A program made the translations under genes and the position numbers. The notes beneath the pieces were generated by a model. The model saw only the letters and a program-made list of their open reading frames with translations, did no database searches and had not been told where the DNA came from. Shown here piece after piece: positions 10,021 through 19,609 of a stretch of 64,000 nt of DNA. The stretch comes from JACDAN01 sp963842235 (GTDB taxonomy: Bacteria > Actinomycetota > Thermoleophilia > Gaiellales > Gaiellaceae), in contig CAWJFT010000003.1 in assembly GCA_963842235.1 (NCBI GenBank), positions 1-64,000 on the forward strand, given 5' to 3'. Each line of letters begins with the position of its first letter. Position 1 is the stretch's first letter.

Positions 10021-11246
10021 GGCCCACCTCTCGGGAGGCCTCGGCGACCTCGGCGAGCTCCCGGTCGTAGGCACTCATGCCCACTTCGTGTGCGGCTCTG
10101 GCGACGTCGCCGAGGACGGCGTCGCGCACGGCCGGCCCGCCGGCCACTTCCTCGAGCGCGGCGACGTAGAGATCGGCGACACGGTCGAGGTCGTGCTCGC
10201 GCCGGGCGTACTCGGCGGCGGCCGCGCCCATTCGCTCGCGCAGATCGTCGTCCTCGGCCAGTCAGCTCGAGAAACGCGGCCAGCGTCGCGACCTCGAACT
10301 CGTCGACCGGCACCTTGGCCGCGACCGAGTCCGGCAGCTCCGAGAACCAGCCGGCGTCGCTGACGACGAGCGGCTTGCCGAGCGAGAGGGCGCGGATCGC
10401 CATGCCGGAGGTCTCGCCCATCGTCGGCCACCGGAGGCTCACGCAGACATCGCAGTCGGCGAGCAGCTGCCAGAGGTCTTGCTCGTCCTGGTGGTCGAGC
10501 CGAAGCACGCCGTCGCCGAGGCTCGCAGCATCGAGCCGCAGGCCCGGCGCGGCGCTTCCGGCCAGGACGAGCAACGCGTCCGGGAAGCGGCGGCGAACGC
10601 CGCTCGAAGGCGTCGAGGAGCTGAGGGACGCGCTTCGCGACGTTCAGGTGGCCGAGGCAGGCAATGACCGGGAAGCGCCCTTCCGGGACGAGCCGCGTCG
10701 CCGAGCTTGACCGAGGGCCAGGCGGGCATGGGAACGACCCAGATCGGGCCGTCGTAGCCGTACTCCCTCGCGAGCTCGCTCGACGTAGTGCGAGTGGCAG
10801 ATGACGCCGTCCGCCCGGTCGAGCACCTCGCCGGCGAGCGGGAAGTCCTGCGGCGCGCTCTTCCCAGATCGGCGGAAGCAGGTGATCGACGACGCCGTGC
10901 GCGAGCATCCTGCCGAGCGCGCCTGCGTCTCGATGCATCGCGTTCAGGTAGCCGTCGTTGTCCCCTCGGCCGAGCGTCAACCCCGCAATGAGGTGGTGCA
11001 GGACGAAGTCGTGGAGGACGACGAGCCCCCGTCGCCGCTCGAGCGCATCCACGATCCAGCCGTGCGCGTCGGGATTGTTGCCGACGTGGTAGAGCGCGAC
11101 GTCGGAGCCGCGCGGCGCCTTCGTCGCTCCCCGCGGTACGACGCGTGACATCCATCCGCTGTCGCGAGAGCGGGCAGCAGGAGCGCGCTGTAGTCGGCAA
11201 TCCCGGAGCGCTCGGGGGGTAGCGGCGAGAAGTAGGCGACCTTCAA
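10010..11246 (-). CDS. GT4 glycosyltransferase (frameshifted)
   Basis: A GT-B fold retaining glycosyltransferase. The N-terminus KVAYFSPLPPERSGIADYS is typical of this subfamily. DVALYHVGNNPDAHGWI and VVLHDFVLHHLIAGLTLG follow, then FPVIACLGHLNVAKRVPQLL at the start of the donor domain. The donor end, SLRWPTMGETSGMAIRALSL, carries the catalytic-region Glu, and LGKPLVVSDAGWFSELP follows. The last part (AAEYARREHDLDRVADLYVA) is in another frame. At least three one-base shifts occur. The TTG start at 11246 overlaps the upstream stop as TTGA, so it is coupled to the preceding GT4. Confidence 0.75.
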
Positions 11247-12280
11247 GAGCCGAGGAGGCGGTCGACGACGCTGTCCCACGTGGTCCGCTCGGCAATCCGC
11301 TTGCCCGAGCGACCCCAGGCAAGCGCCTGCTCGGGGTTGGCCGCGAGCCAGGCAAATGCTTCGGCGACGGCGGCCGGGAGCCGGCTCGCAGACGAGCCCG
11401 TTCTCGCGGTCGACGACCACCTCGAGCGGCCCGCCCGCGTCTCGCGTCGTCACGACGGGCTTCTCGGACAGGAACGCCTCGTACGGGACGAGCCCGAGGT
11501 CCTCGTCGATCGGGGCGTAGAAGACGGCCAGGCAGTCGGCGTAGAGGTCGACGAGCTCGTCGTCGGCGACCCGGCCTGCGAACGTGACCCGCCCGTCGAG
11601 GCCGTGCTCGGAGCTCAGCTGCTCGAGCCGCTGCCGGTCAGGCCCGTCGCCGGCGACGACGACTCGCAGAGACTTGTCCAGCGCGGCCGCCTCGAGCAGC
11701 AGGTCGATCCGCTTCGCGCGGTCGAGCCGGCCGACGGAGAGGATGAAGCTGCCGACGCCGTCCGACGACCGGTAGTCGAGCTGCTGCGGCGGCGGGTACG
11801 AGCACCTCGGCCTCGAGCCCCGTCGAGCGCTGGAGCCGATCGGCGACGTTCTGCGGAGATCGCGAACAGCCGCCGGGCCTCGCCGAGCGTCGTGCGATCG
11901 AGCCGCTGGATCGCGCGCGACGGTTGCCCGGCCGAACGGGTCCTCGCCGAACTGTCCGAGCTCGGTCCCGTCGAGCTCGTAGGCCTGGCGGAACTGGTGG
12001 ACGAGCCACACGACCTTGTTCGGGTGGCGGATCGGCGTAGGACGGGAACTTCGTCGCGATGACCAGCTCGATCGGCCGTCCCTGCGCCTCCTCGAGGTCG
12101 ACCAGCCGCCACAGGAGCGCCTCGCGGAGCGGTCGCGCGCCCGGGATACCACTTGAACGGGATCCGGACGAGCTCGACCTCGTGGTCGCGGCGGCGGAGC
12201 TCCTCCGCGAGCGTCTCCGTGAGGACTTCAGTCCCGCCGCGCTCGAACGGGACCTGCGGCGCGCAGACGGCGATTCTCAT
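11244..12280 (-). CDS. GT4 glycosyltransferase (frameshifted)
   Basis: A GT-B fold glycosyltransferase of about 345 residues. It opens with MRIAVCAPQVPFERGGTEVL, the glycine-rich N-terminal loop of GT4 enzymes. Next comes NKVVWLVHQFRQAYELDGTE, then the donor domain from FILSVGRLDRAKRIDLLLEA through VVVAGDGPDRQRLEQL to FYAPIDEDLGLVPYEAFLSE, where Glu and Asp occupy the nucleotide-sugar-binding region. The C-terminus is TWDSVVDRLLGS. Frames change near 12060, 11900, 11810 and 11390. The stop overlaps the next GT4 gene. Part of a minus-strand operon that starts at 13793. Confidence 0.75.
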
Positions 12281-12695
12281 CCGCTCGTGCGTTGTCGGCC
12301 CGCGGTCGAGCCGCTCTTCCAGCGCGTCGAGCCGCGCTCGAGCCTCGCCACCTCGGCCTCGGTCCGCTCCGCAAGCTCGTCGACGAGCGCGAGGAGGCCG
12401 AGTTGAACGTCCGTTGATGGGCTGCGACAGGCTCCACGTACCAGCGCATGAGCTTGCGAAGCACGCGCTTGATCGGGGCGAACAGGTACCCCCGTACGCG
12501 GCCCCCTCGGGTCGGCGGGTGCTCGAACGGACGCTCAGCGGTCACCGCCCAGGCCCGCTCTGCCCGCGACCTGGACGGAAGCGGCGTCGCGCCCCGGATC
12601 CCGTCGGCCGCGGCCGTCGGGCCGCCGGGCGGCTCCGCACCTCGTCCCTCAGGCGCTCGAAGATCGCTGCGATCTCGCCTTCGGCTTGTCGGCAT
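12262..12695 (-). CDS. Small helical/coiled-coil protein of the glycan operon (frameshifted)
   Basis: A protein of roughly 140 residues. The N-terminal helix EIAAIFERLRDEVR is out of frame with the ATG at 12695. The middle (YLFAPIKRVLRKLMRWYVEP, then VAAHQRTFNSALLALVDEL) and a final coiled coil (RTEAEVARLEARLDALEERL) run up to the ATG of the next GT4. No catalytic motif is seen. The RWYVEPVAAHQ..FN segment recurs in N-terminal extensions of polysaccharide-locus methyltransferases and glycosyltransferases as far as I recall, so this may be a stand-alone version of such a module. The exact stop is unclear because of the indels. Confidence 0.5.
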
Positions 12696-13086
12696 CCGGC
12701 CAGTTTAGGCGCCGTCTGTTTGCCGCTTTTTCAAGCTGGCGCTCGTGGATCCGCAGCCGCTCCTCGAGCAAGGCGATGTCCTGGGCTAGACGGACGTTCC
12801 GCTCCGAGAGCTCGGAGATGGCCGTCGAGTAATGCAGGAGCACCACGAGGATGAACAGGAAGCCCAGCACGAATAGCGCGGACGGTGGATAGGCGATGCC
12901 GACCTGGTCGGAGAAGAGCCGGAGCGCGTCACGCCAGACCGAGAGGATGAGGATCACGCCTCCGGTCAGAAGCCAAAGGAGGGCGTACCGCTCCTGCAGG
13001 CGACGGCTGCGGATGAGCTCGAAGATCACGACTAAGAGAATCAGCGACGCGATGGCCGCGAAGATCGAAACGCGAAGTGGGGTCAT
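12649..13086 (-). CDS. DUF2304 membrane protein
   Basis: A 145-residue protein with three hydrophobic segments (VSIFAAIASLILLVVIFELI, ALLWLLTGGVILILSVW, ALFVLGFLFILVVLLHYS) and a C-terminal coiled coil (ERNVRLAQDIALLEERLRIH). This is the DUF2304 layout. DUF2304 genes are commonly found directly after polyprenyl-phosphate GT2 genes, as here, where the ATG overlaps the GT2 stop as ATGA. A role as membrane partner of that transferase is an inference. The annotated stop overlaps the next gene by 47 bases, so the true C-terminus may be shorter and the last residues may be out of frame. Confidence 0.75.
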   Translation of the reverse strand: MTPLRVSIFAAIASLILLVVIFELIRSRRLQERYALLWLLTGGVILILSVWRDALRLFSDQVGIAYPPSALFVLGFLFILVVLLHYSTAISELSERNVRLAQDIALLEERLRIHERQLEKAANRRRLNWPDADKPKARSQRSSSA

Positions 13087-13793
13087 CGTTCCTCCAAGGC
13101 GCGATAGCGGCGAAACACGCTAATGAAGAGCGCGAGCGACACCTTGATCATGTAGTAGAGCGAGCCAAGGGCTGTGATCGACGAGCGGCCCGCTTCGCGA
13201 CTCCGCATCGACACCGGCACCTCGACGATCCTCAGCCGATGGCGGAACGCGAGCACATTCGCCTCGGCCTCGGGATAGTCGTGCGGGTAGTCGGCCGCAA
13301 AGAGAATGATGCCGCGGCGGTTGACCCCGCGGAAGCCGGACGTGGGATCGGTCATTCGTTGCCGGATGATCACCGTGACGATGCCTGCGAGGAGCCGGAT
13401 TCCAAGCCTGCGCATGAATGGGGCGCGGTACAGGCTTTCTTCACGGAAGCGGCTGCCAACAACCATGTCTGCATCATCGGCGGCAAGAGGTTCGAGCAGC
13501 CGACGAAGCTCGCCCGGATCGTGCTGGCCGTCGCCGTCGACCTGGACGGCCACTTGGAAGCCGTGGTCCCGTGCGTACTGGTATCCCGTCTGGACCGCCG
13601 CCCCGATTCCGATGTTGTAAGGAAGTCGCACGACGCGTGCTCCGGCGCGCTCAGCCTCGCTCCGCGTGCCGTCCGTCGACCCGTCGTCGACAACGAGAAT
13701 CTCGAACCCGGGGTCAAAAGAACGAATCTCTTCGACGACGCGGGCTATCGTCGGCCCCTCGTTCAAGGCCGGAACGATCGCCAGCCGACGCAC
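13083..13793 (-). CDS. GT2 polyprenyl-phosphate glycosyltransferase
   Basis: An intact 236-codon GT2 enzyme. It has LAIVPALNEGPTIARVVEEI at the N-terminus, LVVDDGSTDGTRSEAE, VQVDGDGQHDPGELRRLL with DGDGQ at the metal site, MVVGSRFREES and DPTSGFRGVNRRGI. The C-terminus has a short amphipathic segment (YYMIKVSLALFISVFRRYRA) and no full membrane pair, consistent with a DUF2304 protein supplying the anchor. The GTG start at 13793 matches family length; the reading frame stays open upstream to 14540 but that part is antisense to the plus-strand GT4. It heads the minus-strand operon. Confidence 0.85.
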   Translation of the reverse strand: MRRLAIVPALNEGPTIARVVEEIRSFDPGFEILVVDDGSTDGTRSEAERAGARVVRLPYNIGIGAAVQTGYQYARDHGFQVAVQVDGDGQHDPGELRRLLEPLAADDADMVVGSRFREESLYRAPFMRRLGIRLLAGIVTVIIRQRMTDPTSGFRGVNRRGIILFAADYPHDYPEAEANVLAFRHRLRIVEVPVSMRSREAGRSSITALGSLYYMIKVSLALFISVFRRYRALEER

Positions 13794-13913
13794 GGTTACG
13801 ATCCGCTCGTCCTGGGCTGCGGGAAAGCTCTCGACGAGCGCCCTCACAAGGGTCAAGAGTGTACTCGCCTCTCCTCTCGACCTCCTTAGCGCTCTGTAAA
13901 CCTTTCGTGACCC
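13794..13913. promoter_or_regulatory. Divergent promoter region
   Basis: A 120-base gap between the GT2 gene on the minus strand and the GT4 gene on the plus strand, each heading a multi-gene run. Promoters for both must lie here or within the genes. I see no convincing -35/-10 consensus or operator palindrome. Confidence 0.35.
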
Positions 13914-15052
13914 GTGCGCGTCTGCCTCGTCTTCGACTGCCTCTATCCGCACACTGTTGGCGGCGCCGAGCGCTGGTATCGGAACCTCGCCGAAAGCCTC
14001 GCGGCCCGCGGGGTCCAGGTCTCGTATCTGACATTGCTCCAGTGGGATCCGGACGCGGGTGCCGACGTGCCGAACGTCGAGGTCGTTGCCGTGGCTCCGA
14101 GGATGAAGCTCTACGTGGACGGGAGGCGTAGCATCGGCGCTCAGATTCGTTTCAGTCTGGGCGTCTTCCGCCATCTGATGCTCCACGGCGGGCGCTACGA
14201 CGTCGTCCAGACGCCGGCGCTCCACGCGTCCCTGCTCGCCGTCCTGGCCGCGCGTCCTTTTCGACACTTCAAGGTCGTCGTCGACTGGTTCGAGGTCTGG
14301 ACGCGCGAGTACTGGCTGGAGTACCTCGGCGGGCTCGCCGGCCGCCTCGGCTGGCTGGCCCAGCGTCTCACCGCGCGAAGCCGGCACGAGGCTCTTTGCT
14401 TCTCGCGGCTGCATGCGCGCCGGCTCGAGCAGCTCGGTCACCGCGGCGGGATCACGCTCGTCGAAGGGCTGTCGGTGCTGCCGGAAGAGGATCCTGTGCC
14501 GGTCCCGGCGGAGCCGCTCGTCGTCTTCGCCGGCCGGCACATCCCCGAGAAGCAGGCGACCGCAGTCGTCCCGGCCGTTGCGCGTGCGCAGGAACGGATC
14601 CGGGAGCTACGAGCCGAGATCTTCGGCGACGGCCCCGACCGAGCCGAGGTCCTACGGCTGATCGACGACGCTGGGCCTCGACGGAGCGGTAGCCGCTCCC
14701 GGCTTCGCAGCGGCGGACGAGGTGCAAGCGACGTTGCGACGGGCGCTGTGCCATCTCTTCCCCTCGCGTCGCGAGGGGTACGGGCTCGTGGTCGTCGAGG
14801 CGGCGGCGCTCGGAACGCCCACGGTCGTCGTCGAGAGCCCCGACAACGCGGCTCTCGAGCTCGTGGTCGACGGCGAGAACGGCGTCGTGGCCCGCTCGGC
14901 CGAGCCGCAAGAGCTCGCCGACGCCATCCTCCGAGTGCACGCGGCGGGGGCCGAGCTGCGGAGCTCGACGGCTGCGTGGTTCCGTCGCAATCGGAAGCGG
15001 CTGTCGCTCGAGAGCACGGTCGACGACCCTCGAGGACGTCTACCGGCGGTAG
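13914..15052 (+). CDS. GT4 glycosyltransferase (one clear frameshift)
   Basis: A GT-B glycosyltransferase of about 380 residues. The N-terminal domain has VCLVFDCLYPHTVGGAERW, and VVDWFEVWTREYWLEYLGG lies in the acceptor domain. The donor domain starts LVVFAGRHIPEKQATAVV, and its end is in another frame: CHLFPSRREGYGLVVVEAAA carries the E-x7-E-like motif. The shift lies near 14670, where LIDDAG is followed in another frame by a stretch leading to FAAADEVQATLRRAL. The C-terminus LEDVYRR ends at a TAG at 15050-15052 after a second small shift. GTG start at 13914. First of three consecutive plus-strand GT4 genes. Confidence 0.75.
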
Positions 15053-15055
15053 GCA

Positions 15056-16172
15056 CTGCACGTCGGGCTCAACGTCCTTCACCTCGTTCCCGGCGAGACC
15101 GGCGGCGGGGAGACGTACGTCCGCCGGCTCGTGCCGGCTCTACTGGCGGCGCGCGAGGACCTGCGACTGACGCTCTTTGCCGCCAGCGAGGCGTATCCGT
15201 CGCTCCGCGCCGAGCCCTGGGCTGGGGAGGCGACGATCGTCCGCGTGCCGGTGCGTGCGCGGAGTCGGCCAAGACGCGTCTTGGCCGAGCAGACGCTTCT
15301 CCCTCGCGCCGCGCGCCGAGCCCGGATCGACCTGCTCCACAACACGCTCAACACGGCACCCGCGTTTCCCGGGGTGCCGCAGGTGACGACGATCCACGAC
15401 GTGATCTACAAGCGCTTTCCGGAGACCGCGGGCCGCCTGAACGTCGGGCGTCGCGATGCTCGTGCCACTGGCAGCCCGGCGCTCGTCCCGTGATGCTGAC
15501 GGTCTCGGAAGCATCCAAGCGAGGACATCATCGAGTTCCTCGGCGTCGAGCCCGGAGCGCGTTGACGTCGCGCCGCACGGGCCCGGGTCCTTCAGCCTGC
15601 CGAGCCGCTGCCGGAGGCCGACCTGCGCGACCGGTTCGGGCTCGGCGAGGCACCGATCGTGCTGACCGTCGCGGCCAAGCGTCCGCACAAGAACCTCGAG
15701 CGGCTGCTCGATGCGTTCGGCCGGCTCGAGACTGACGCACGTCCTCGTCGTCCCGGGCTTCGAGACGCCGTTCGAGGCCGAACTCAAGCAGCGAGCCGGC
15801 GAGCGCGTCCGGTTTCTCGGCTGGGTGGACGACCGAACCCTCGACGGTCTCTATCGCGCTGCCACGTGCTTCGTGCTCCCGTCGCTGGCCGAGGGCTTCG
15901 GCCTACCGGTGCTCGAGGCAATGGCCAGAGGAACGCCGGTTGCCTGCTCGGACATCAGCGCGCTCCGCGAGGTCGCAGGCGACGCAGCCTTGTACTTCGA
16001 CCCGCTCGACGCTGCCTCGATCGCACGACGCCCTCGAGAATGCCTCGACGACGTGGAGCTTCGTGCGCGCCTGCAGCGCTGCGGGCCTGGAACGCTCGAG
16101 GCTGTTCACGTGGAGCCGAACGGCCGAAGCAGACGCTCGAGTGCTACGAGCGCGCCGCTCGACGAGGCATGA
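15056..16172 (+). CDS. GT4 glycosyltransferase (frameshifted)
   Basis: A GT4 enzyme of about 370 residues, mannosyltransferase-like. The order is VGLNVLHLVPGETGGGETYV, DLLHNTLNTAPAFPGVPQVT, TIHDVIYKRFPETAG, a gap, RVLTVSEASKRDIIEFLGV, then IVLTVAAKRPHKNLERLLDA, VLVVPGFETPFEAELKQRAG and VLPSLAEGFGLPVLEAMARG. Frames change near 15450, 15540-15600, 15730 and 16030. Only a CTG is available at the expected start (15056), so the true start codon may be masked by an indel. The TGA at 16170-16172 overlaps the ATG of the next GT4 as ATGA. Confidence 0.75.
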
Positions 16173-17276
16173 CGCCGCCGCTGCGGATCGGCATCGATGC
16201 CAGGGCCGCCGCCGAGGTGCCGGCGGGCCGCGGCCGCTACGTCCGCGAGCTCCTTCGTGCGCTCGCCAAGCGCGACGACCCGCACAGGTATCTCCTCTAC
16301 ACACGCAGGCGCTGGGACGAGCCGCTCGACGAGCGCTTCTCGTGGCGCGAACGCGAGCTTCCGGAATCCATCTGGCACCTACACGCCGCCCGTGCAGCGA
16401 ACAGGGAATGCGACGTCTTCCTCGCGACCAACAGCTACGTCACGCCCTGGTTCCTCCGGATCCCAACTGCGCTCGTGGTCCACGACCTCATTCCGTTCCA
16501 GAACGGAGTGCACGCGAACCGGCGCGCGGCGATCATCGAGCGGCTGACAATCCGCCGAGCGCTGCGTCGCGCTTCACTCGTCGTCTGCGACTCCCACTCG
16601 ACGCGGCGGGATCTGCTTCGACTCTGGCCCTCGGTCGAGCCCAAGTCGAGGGTCGTCCAGCTCGCGGTCGGCGAGCGTGTTCTCCCGTCCACTCGGGCAA
16701 GAGGCACTCGAGGCGGTCAGCGCCGTCACGACCTCTCCAAGCCGTTCGTGCTCTGCGCCGGAACCTTGGAGCCGCGCAAGAACCTCGTGCGCGTCCTCGA
16801 TGCCTATGCCCGTCTGCCCGAGCGGCTCCGCGAAAGGCACCTCCTCGTTCTGGTCGGCCCCCGCGGCTGGGAGTTCGACGAGATCCTTGAGCGTGCGGGC
16901 GCGCTCGGTGAGCGCGTGAAGCTGCTTGGCCACGTGCCCGATGACGAGCTCGCCGCCCTGTACGCGCTGTGCGAGGTCTTCTGCTACCCGTCGCTGTACG
17001 AGGGGTTCGGGTTGCCGCTGCTGGAAGCGATGAGCGCCGGCGCGGCGTCGATCACCTCGAATGTCTCGAGCATGCCTGAGGTCGGGGGTGAGGCGGTGCG
17101 GTACGTCGACCCGCGAGCGTCGACGAGATCGCAGCCGCAATAGCCGAGCTGCTCGGATCGGAAACGAGCGAGCACGGCTCGGCGATCTTGCGCGCCGCCG
17201 GGCCGGGGAGTTTTCATGGGGGAAAACCGCCTCTGAGACCCTCGAGCACCTCACGAGGCTGGCGAACCGTCCGTGA
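16169..17276 (+). CDS. GT4 glycosyltransferase (late frameshift)
   Basis: A GT4 enzyme of about 368 residues. It begins LRIGIDARAAAEVPAGRGRY, typical of the glycine-rich N-terminal loop. DVFLATNSYVTPWFLR and VVHDLIPFQNGVHANRRAA follow. The donor domain has FVLCAGTLEPRKNLVRVLDA and YPSLYEGFGLPLLEAMSAGA with the E-x7-E motif. After VRYVDP the frame changes (near 17115), and the tail RLGDLARRRAGEFSWGKTAS continues to a TGA at 17276. It converges with the minus-strand GT4 at 17251, the two ends overlapping by 26 bases. Confidence 0.8.
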
Positions 17277-18440
17277 GACTGTCGTACGCCGCCGCGAGTC
17301 GCTCGGCCGCACCCGCACGCGAGTAACGCTCGACGAGCTTCTGTCGTACTCCACCCGCGATCCCGGTGGTCGTGAACGAACGTTCTCCGATAGGGCTCGC
17401 GCCAGTCCGAGCCAGTCGCCGGGCGCAACGAGCGCACCCGCTCCGCCGCGTCACCTCCGGGATCGCGCCCGAAGTGCTCGCCACGATCGGCAAGCCTGCC
17501 GCCATTGCCTCGGCGAGCACCATCCCGAACTGCTCCTCCCAGAACAGCGTGGGACGCCGAATGGCCCGAGCGAGCAGCCCGCACTCGGAAGGCTCGCGAG
17601 TACCAGGCAGGAGGCGCCGGCGTACACGGCAGGCATCTCGTCGTAGGAGGCTCGAGGAACTCGACCGCGGTCGGCGAGCCCAAGCTCGCCGGCGTAGGCG
17701 CGAGGCGGCGCGCTCGGGCCCGGCACCGATGATCCTGACCCGGGGCTGACGTCGCGGCGACGAGCGGAACCAGCCCCGACGGAGGCCGCGAGCGCGCGGA
17801 TCACGTCCTGGTGGCCCTTCTCCCACACGAGGCGGCCGGGCGAGAGCGAGCACGTGCTCGCTCAGGCGGCGTGTGCGCCTGCGGCCGCGAAACCGCTCGA
17901 CGTCGATCCCCGGAGGCGTGACCACGATGCGGTCCGTCGGCGACGCCTTCGAGCACGCAGCGCGGCGGCGCGCGCGCTCGGTCGTCGGCAGGAAGAGGTC
18001 CGTGCGCTCGAGCAGCAGCCTCGCCGGTACCGCCGCGCGCGCGGGTTACGGAAGCGTCGAGGAGCGGAAGCGTCTCCCAGACGGTGAGCACGAGCTTGAA
18101 GCCGCAGCTCGTCCTTGGCGCGGGCCGCCTCCGCGGCGAACCAGTACGCCGAGCTCCTCGGCGTGCACGATGTCGGCGTCGCGCAGCAGTGCGCGGAAGG
18201 CCGACGTAGCGGTCGCCGAGCGCGTGCGCGGCGAGGTCGCCGAGCCGGCCTCGCGGCAGGAGGCCGCGCACGGTGCTGGCCGGCAGCGCTTCGAGTGTCA
18301 CCGCGTCGACGTCGTAGGCGTTGCTGCGGTGCGCAGGTAGCGGACGTCGAAACGGTCGGGCAGCAGCTCCCACGAGCGCAGCTCCCACGGCGTCGCCTGG
18401 TGGCCGCGTACCACGAGGACGCGCGTCTTTCGCCGGCCAC
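17251..18440 (-). CDS. GT4 glycosyltransferase (frameshifted)
   Basis: A GT-B glycosyltransferase of about 390 residues. The pieces in order are RVLVVRGHQATPWELRSWEL, FDVRYLRTRSNAYDVDAVTL, LVLTVWETLPLLDAS, TDRIVVTPPGIDVERFRG, VRIIGAGPERAASRLR and EEQFGMVLAEAMAAGLPIVA, with E-x7-E in the last. The C-terminus is RYSRAGAAERLAAAYDSL. Frames change at several points (near 18410, 18330, 18130, 17990, 17830 and 17600). A GTG start at 18440 is the best guess because the frame breaks just after it. Last gene of the operon that includes Wzx. Confidence 0.7.
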
Positions 18441-18450
18441 GCCGCGGAGC

Positions 18451-19609
18451 CTATGGCCTACGCCGAGCTGCGATCGCGGTCGGTACGAGGCGAGCGTCAG
18501 CTCCGCCGTGCGGCTGCCAGGTGAACTCGCGACTGCGCTCCAACCCGCGGCCGGCGAGCTCCCGCCGGAGCGGCTCGTCGAACAGCACGCGCCGGAGCGC
18601 GGCGGTGACGGCGGTCTGGTCGTCGCGGGTCGAAGAGCAGCGCAGCATCTCCGGCCACCTCCGGTCAGCGCCGATGCGGCCAGAGCATGCGACCGGCGCC
18701 CCGTGCCGCATCGCCTCGAGCACGGGGAGGCCGAAGCCCTCGACGAACGAGGGCAGCGCGAAGGCACGTGCGGCGCGGTAAAGGCCGGCGAGATCCGCGT
18801 CCGTCAGCCAGTCGAGGAAGCGGACGCGCTCGCTCGACGCCGAGCTCGGAGGCGAGCGCCCGCAGCTCCGCCTCGTGGGGGCGCGGCGCCCGGCGAGGAC
18901 GAGCACGACCGGCTCGAGCTCGGGGAGGGCGCGGATGAGGCTCGAGAGGTTCTTGTGCGGCTGCTTCTGCGCGACGCTGAGCAGCGATCGGCGCGGCCGC
19001 GAGTCCAAGGCGGACGGCGCAGCTCGTCTTCCGGGGTCGCCGGAGCGTCCTCCTGCCGCACGCCGAGAGGCGTCACCTCGATCCGCTCCGGCGTCGAGCC
19101 CGATCGTCTGAGACGAGATCGCGCTTCGTCGCCTCGCGAGATCGTCAGGATCCGGTCGGCGGCGTGGGCGCTGCGTGTGAAGAGGAGCCTCATGCGACGG
19201 CGCTCGCCGGGCCGCAGCGGCGAGGTCTCGGGATGAAGCCAGATCAGGTCGAGCAGCGTCACGACGTTGGCGGCACGGAAGGTCGCGGGCAGCCCGACGT
19301 TGCCCGGGCTGTGGACCAGGTCGAGGCGCTGCGGGCGACCTCCCGTGGAATCCTCGCCAGCTGCGCGACCAGCGGCGCCGGGCTTCCGGGCGCCACGTCG
19401 TACCGCACCCACTCGACGTGCTCGGCCCACGGCTCGGCAAGGAGGCCACTGTCGATCCTGGTGGTCGTGAAGGCGACGAGCCGCGTCTTCGGCTCGAGCT
19501 CCAGGATCGCCGGCAGCAGCTCCTCGGCGTACCGGCCGCGCCACCGGCGCCGAATCAGGTAGAGCAGGTTGAGGCCGACCCGTAGCGGTCTCTCGACGTC
19601 GGCCGTCAC
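18451..19609 (-). CDS. GT4 glycosyltransferase (frameshifted)
   Basis: A GT4 enzyme of about 385 residues. It starts LRVGLNLLYLIRRRWRGRYA (the glycine loop is degenerate, probably GG spoiled by an indel) and continues with LVAFTTTRIDSGLLAEPWAE. Then come LVHSPGNVGLPATFRAANVV, TLLDLIWLHPETSPLRPGER, ILTISRGDEARSRLR, SLLSVAQKQPHKNLSSLIRA and ALPSFVEGFGLPVLEAMRHG. Frame changes fall near 19340, 19010, 18880 and 18490. The GTG at 19609 overlaps the Wzx stop as GTGA. Closely similar in plan to the GT4 at 21233-22375, suggesting a paralogous pair. Confidence 0.75.

Noticed and set aside
13794..14540. Upstream extension of the GT2 ORF to 14540
   Set aside because: This part is antisense to the plus-strand GT4 gene and encodes no conserved sequence; the GT2 domain begins at the GTG at 13793.
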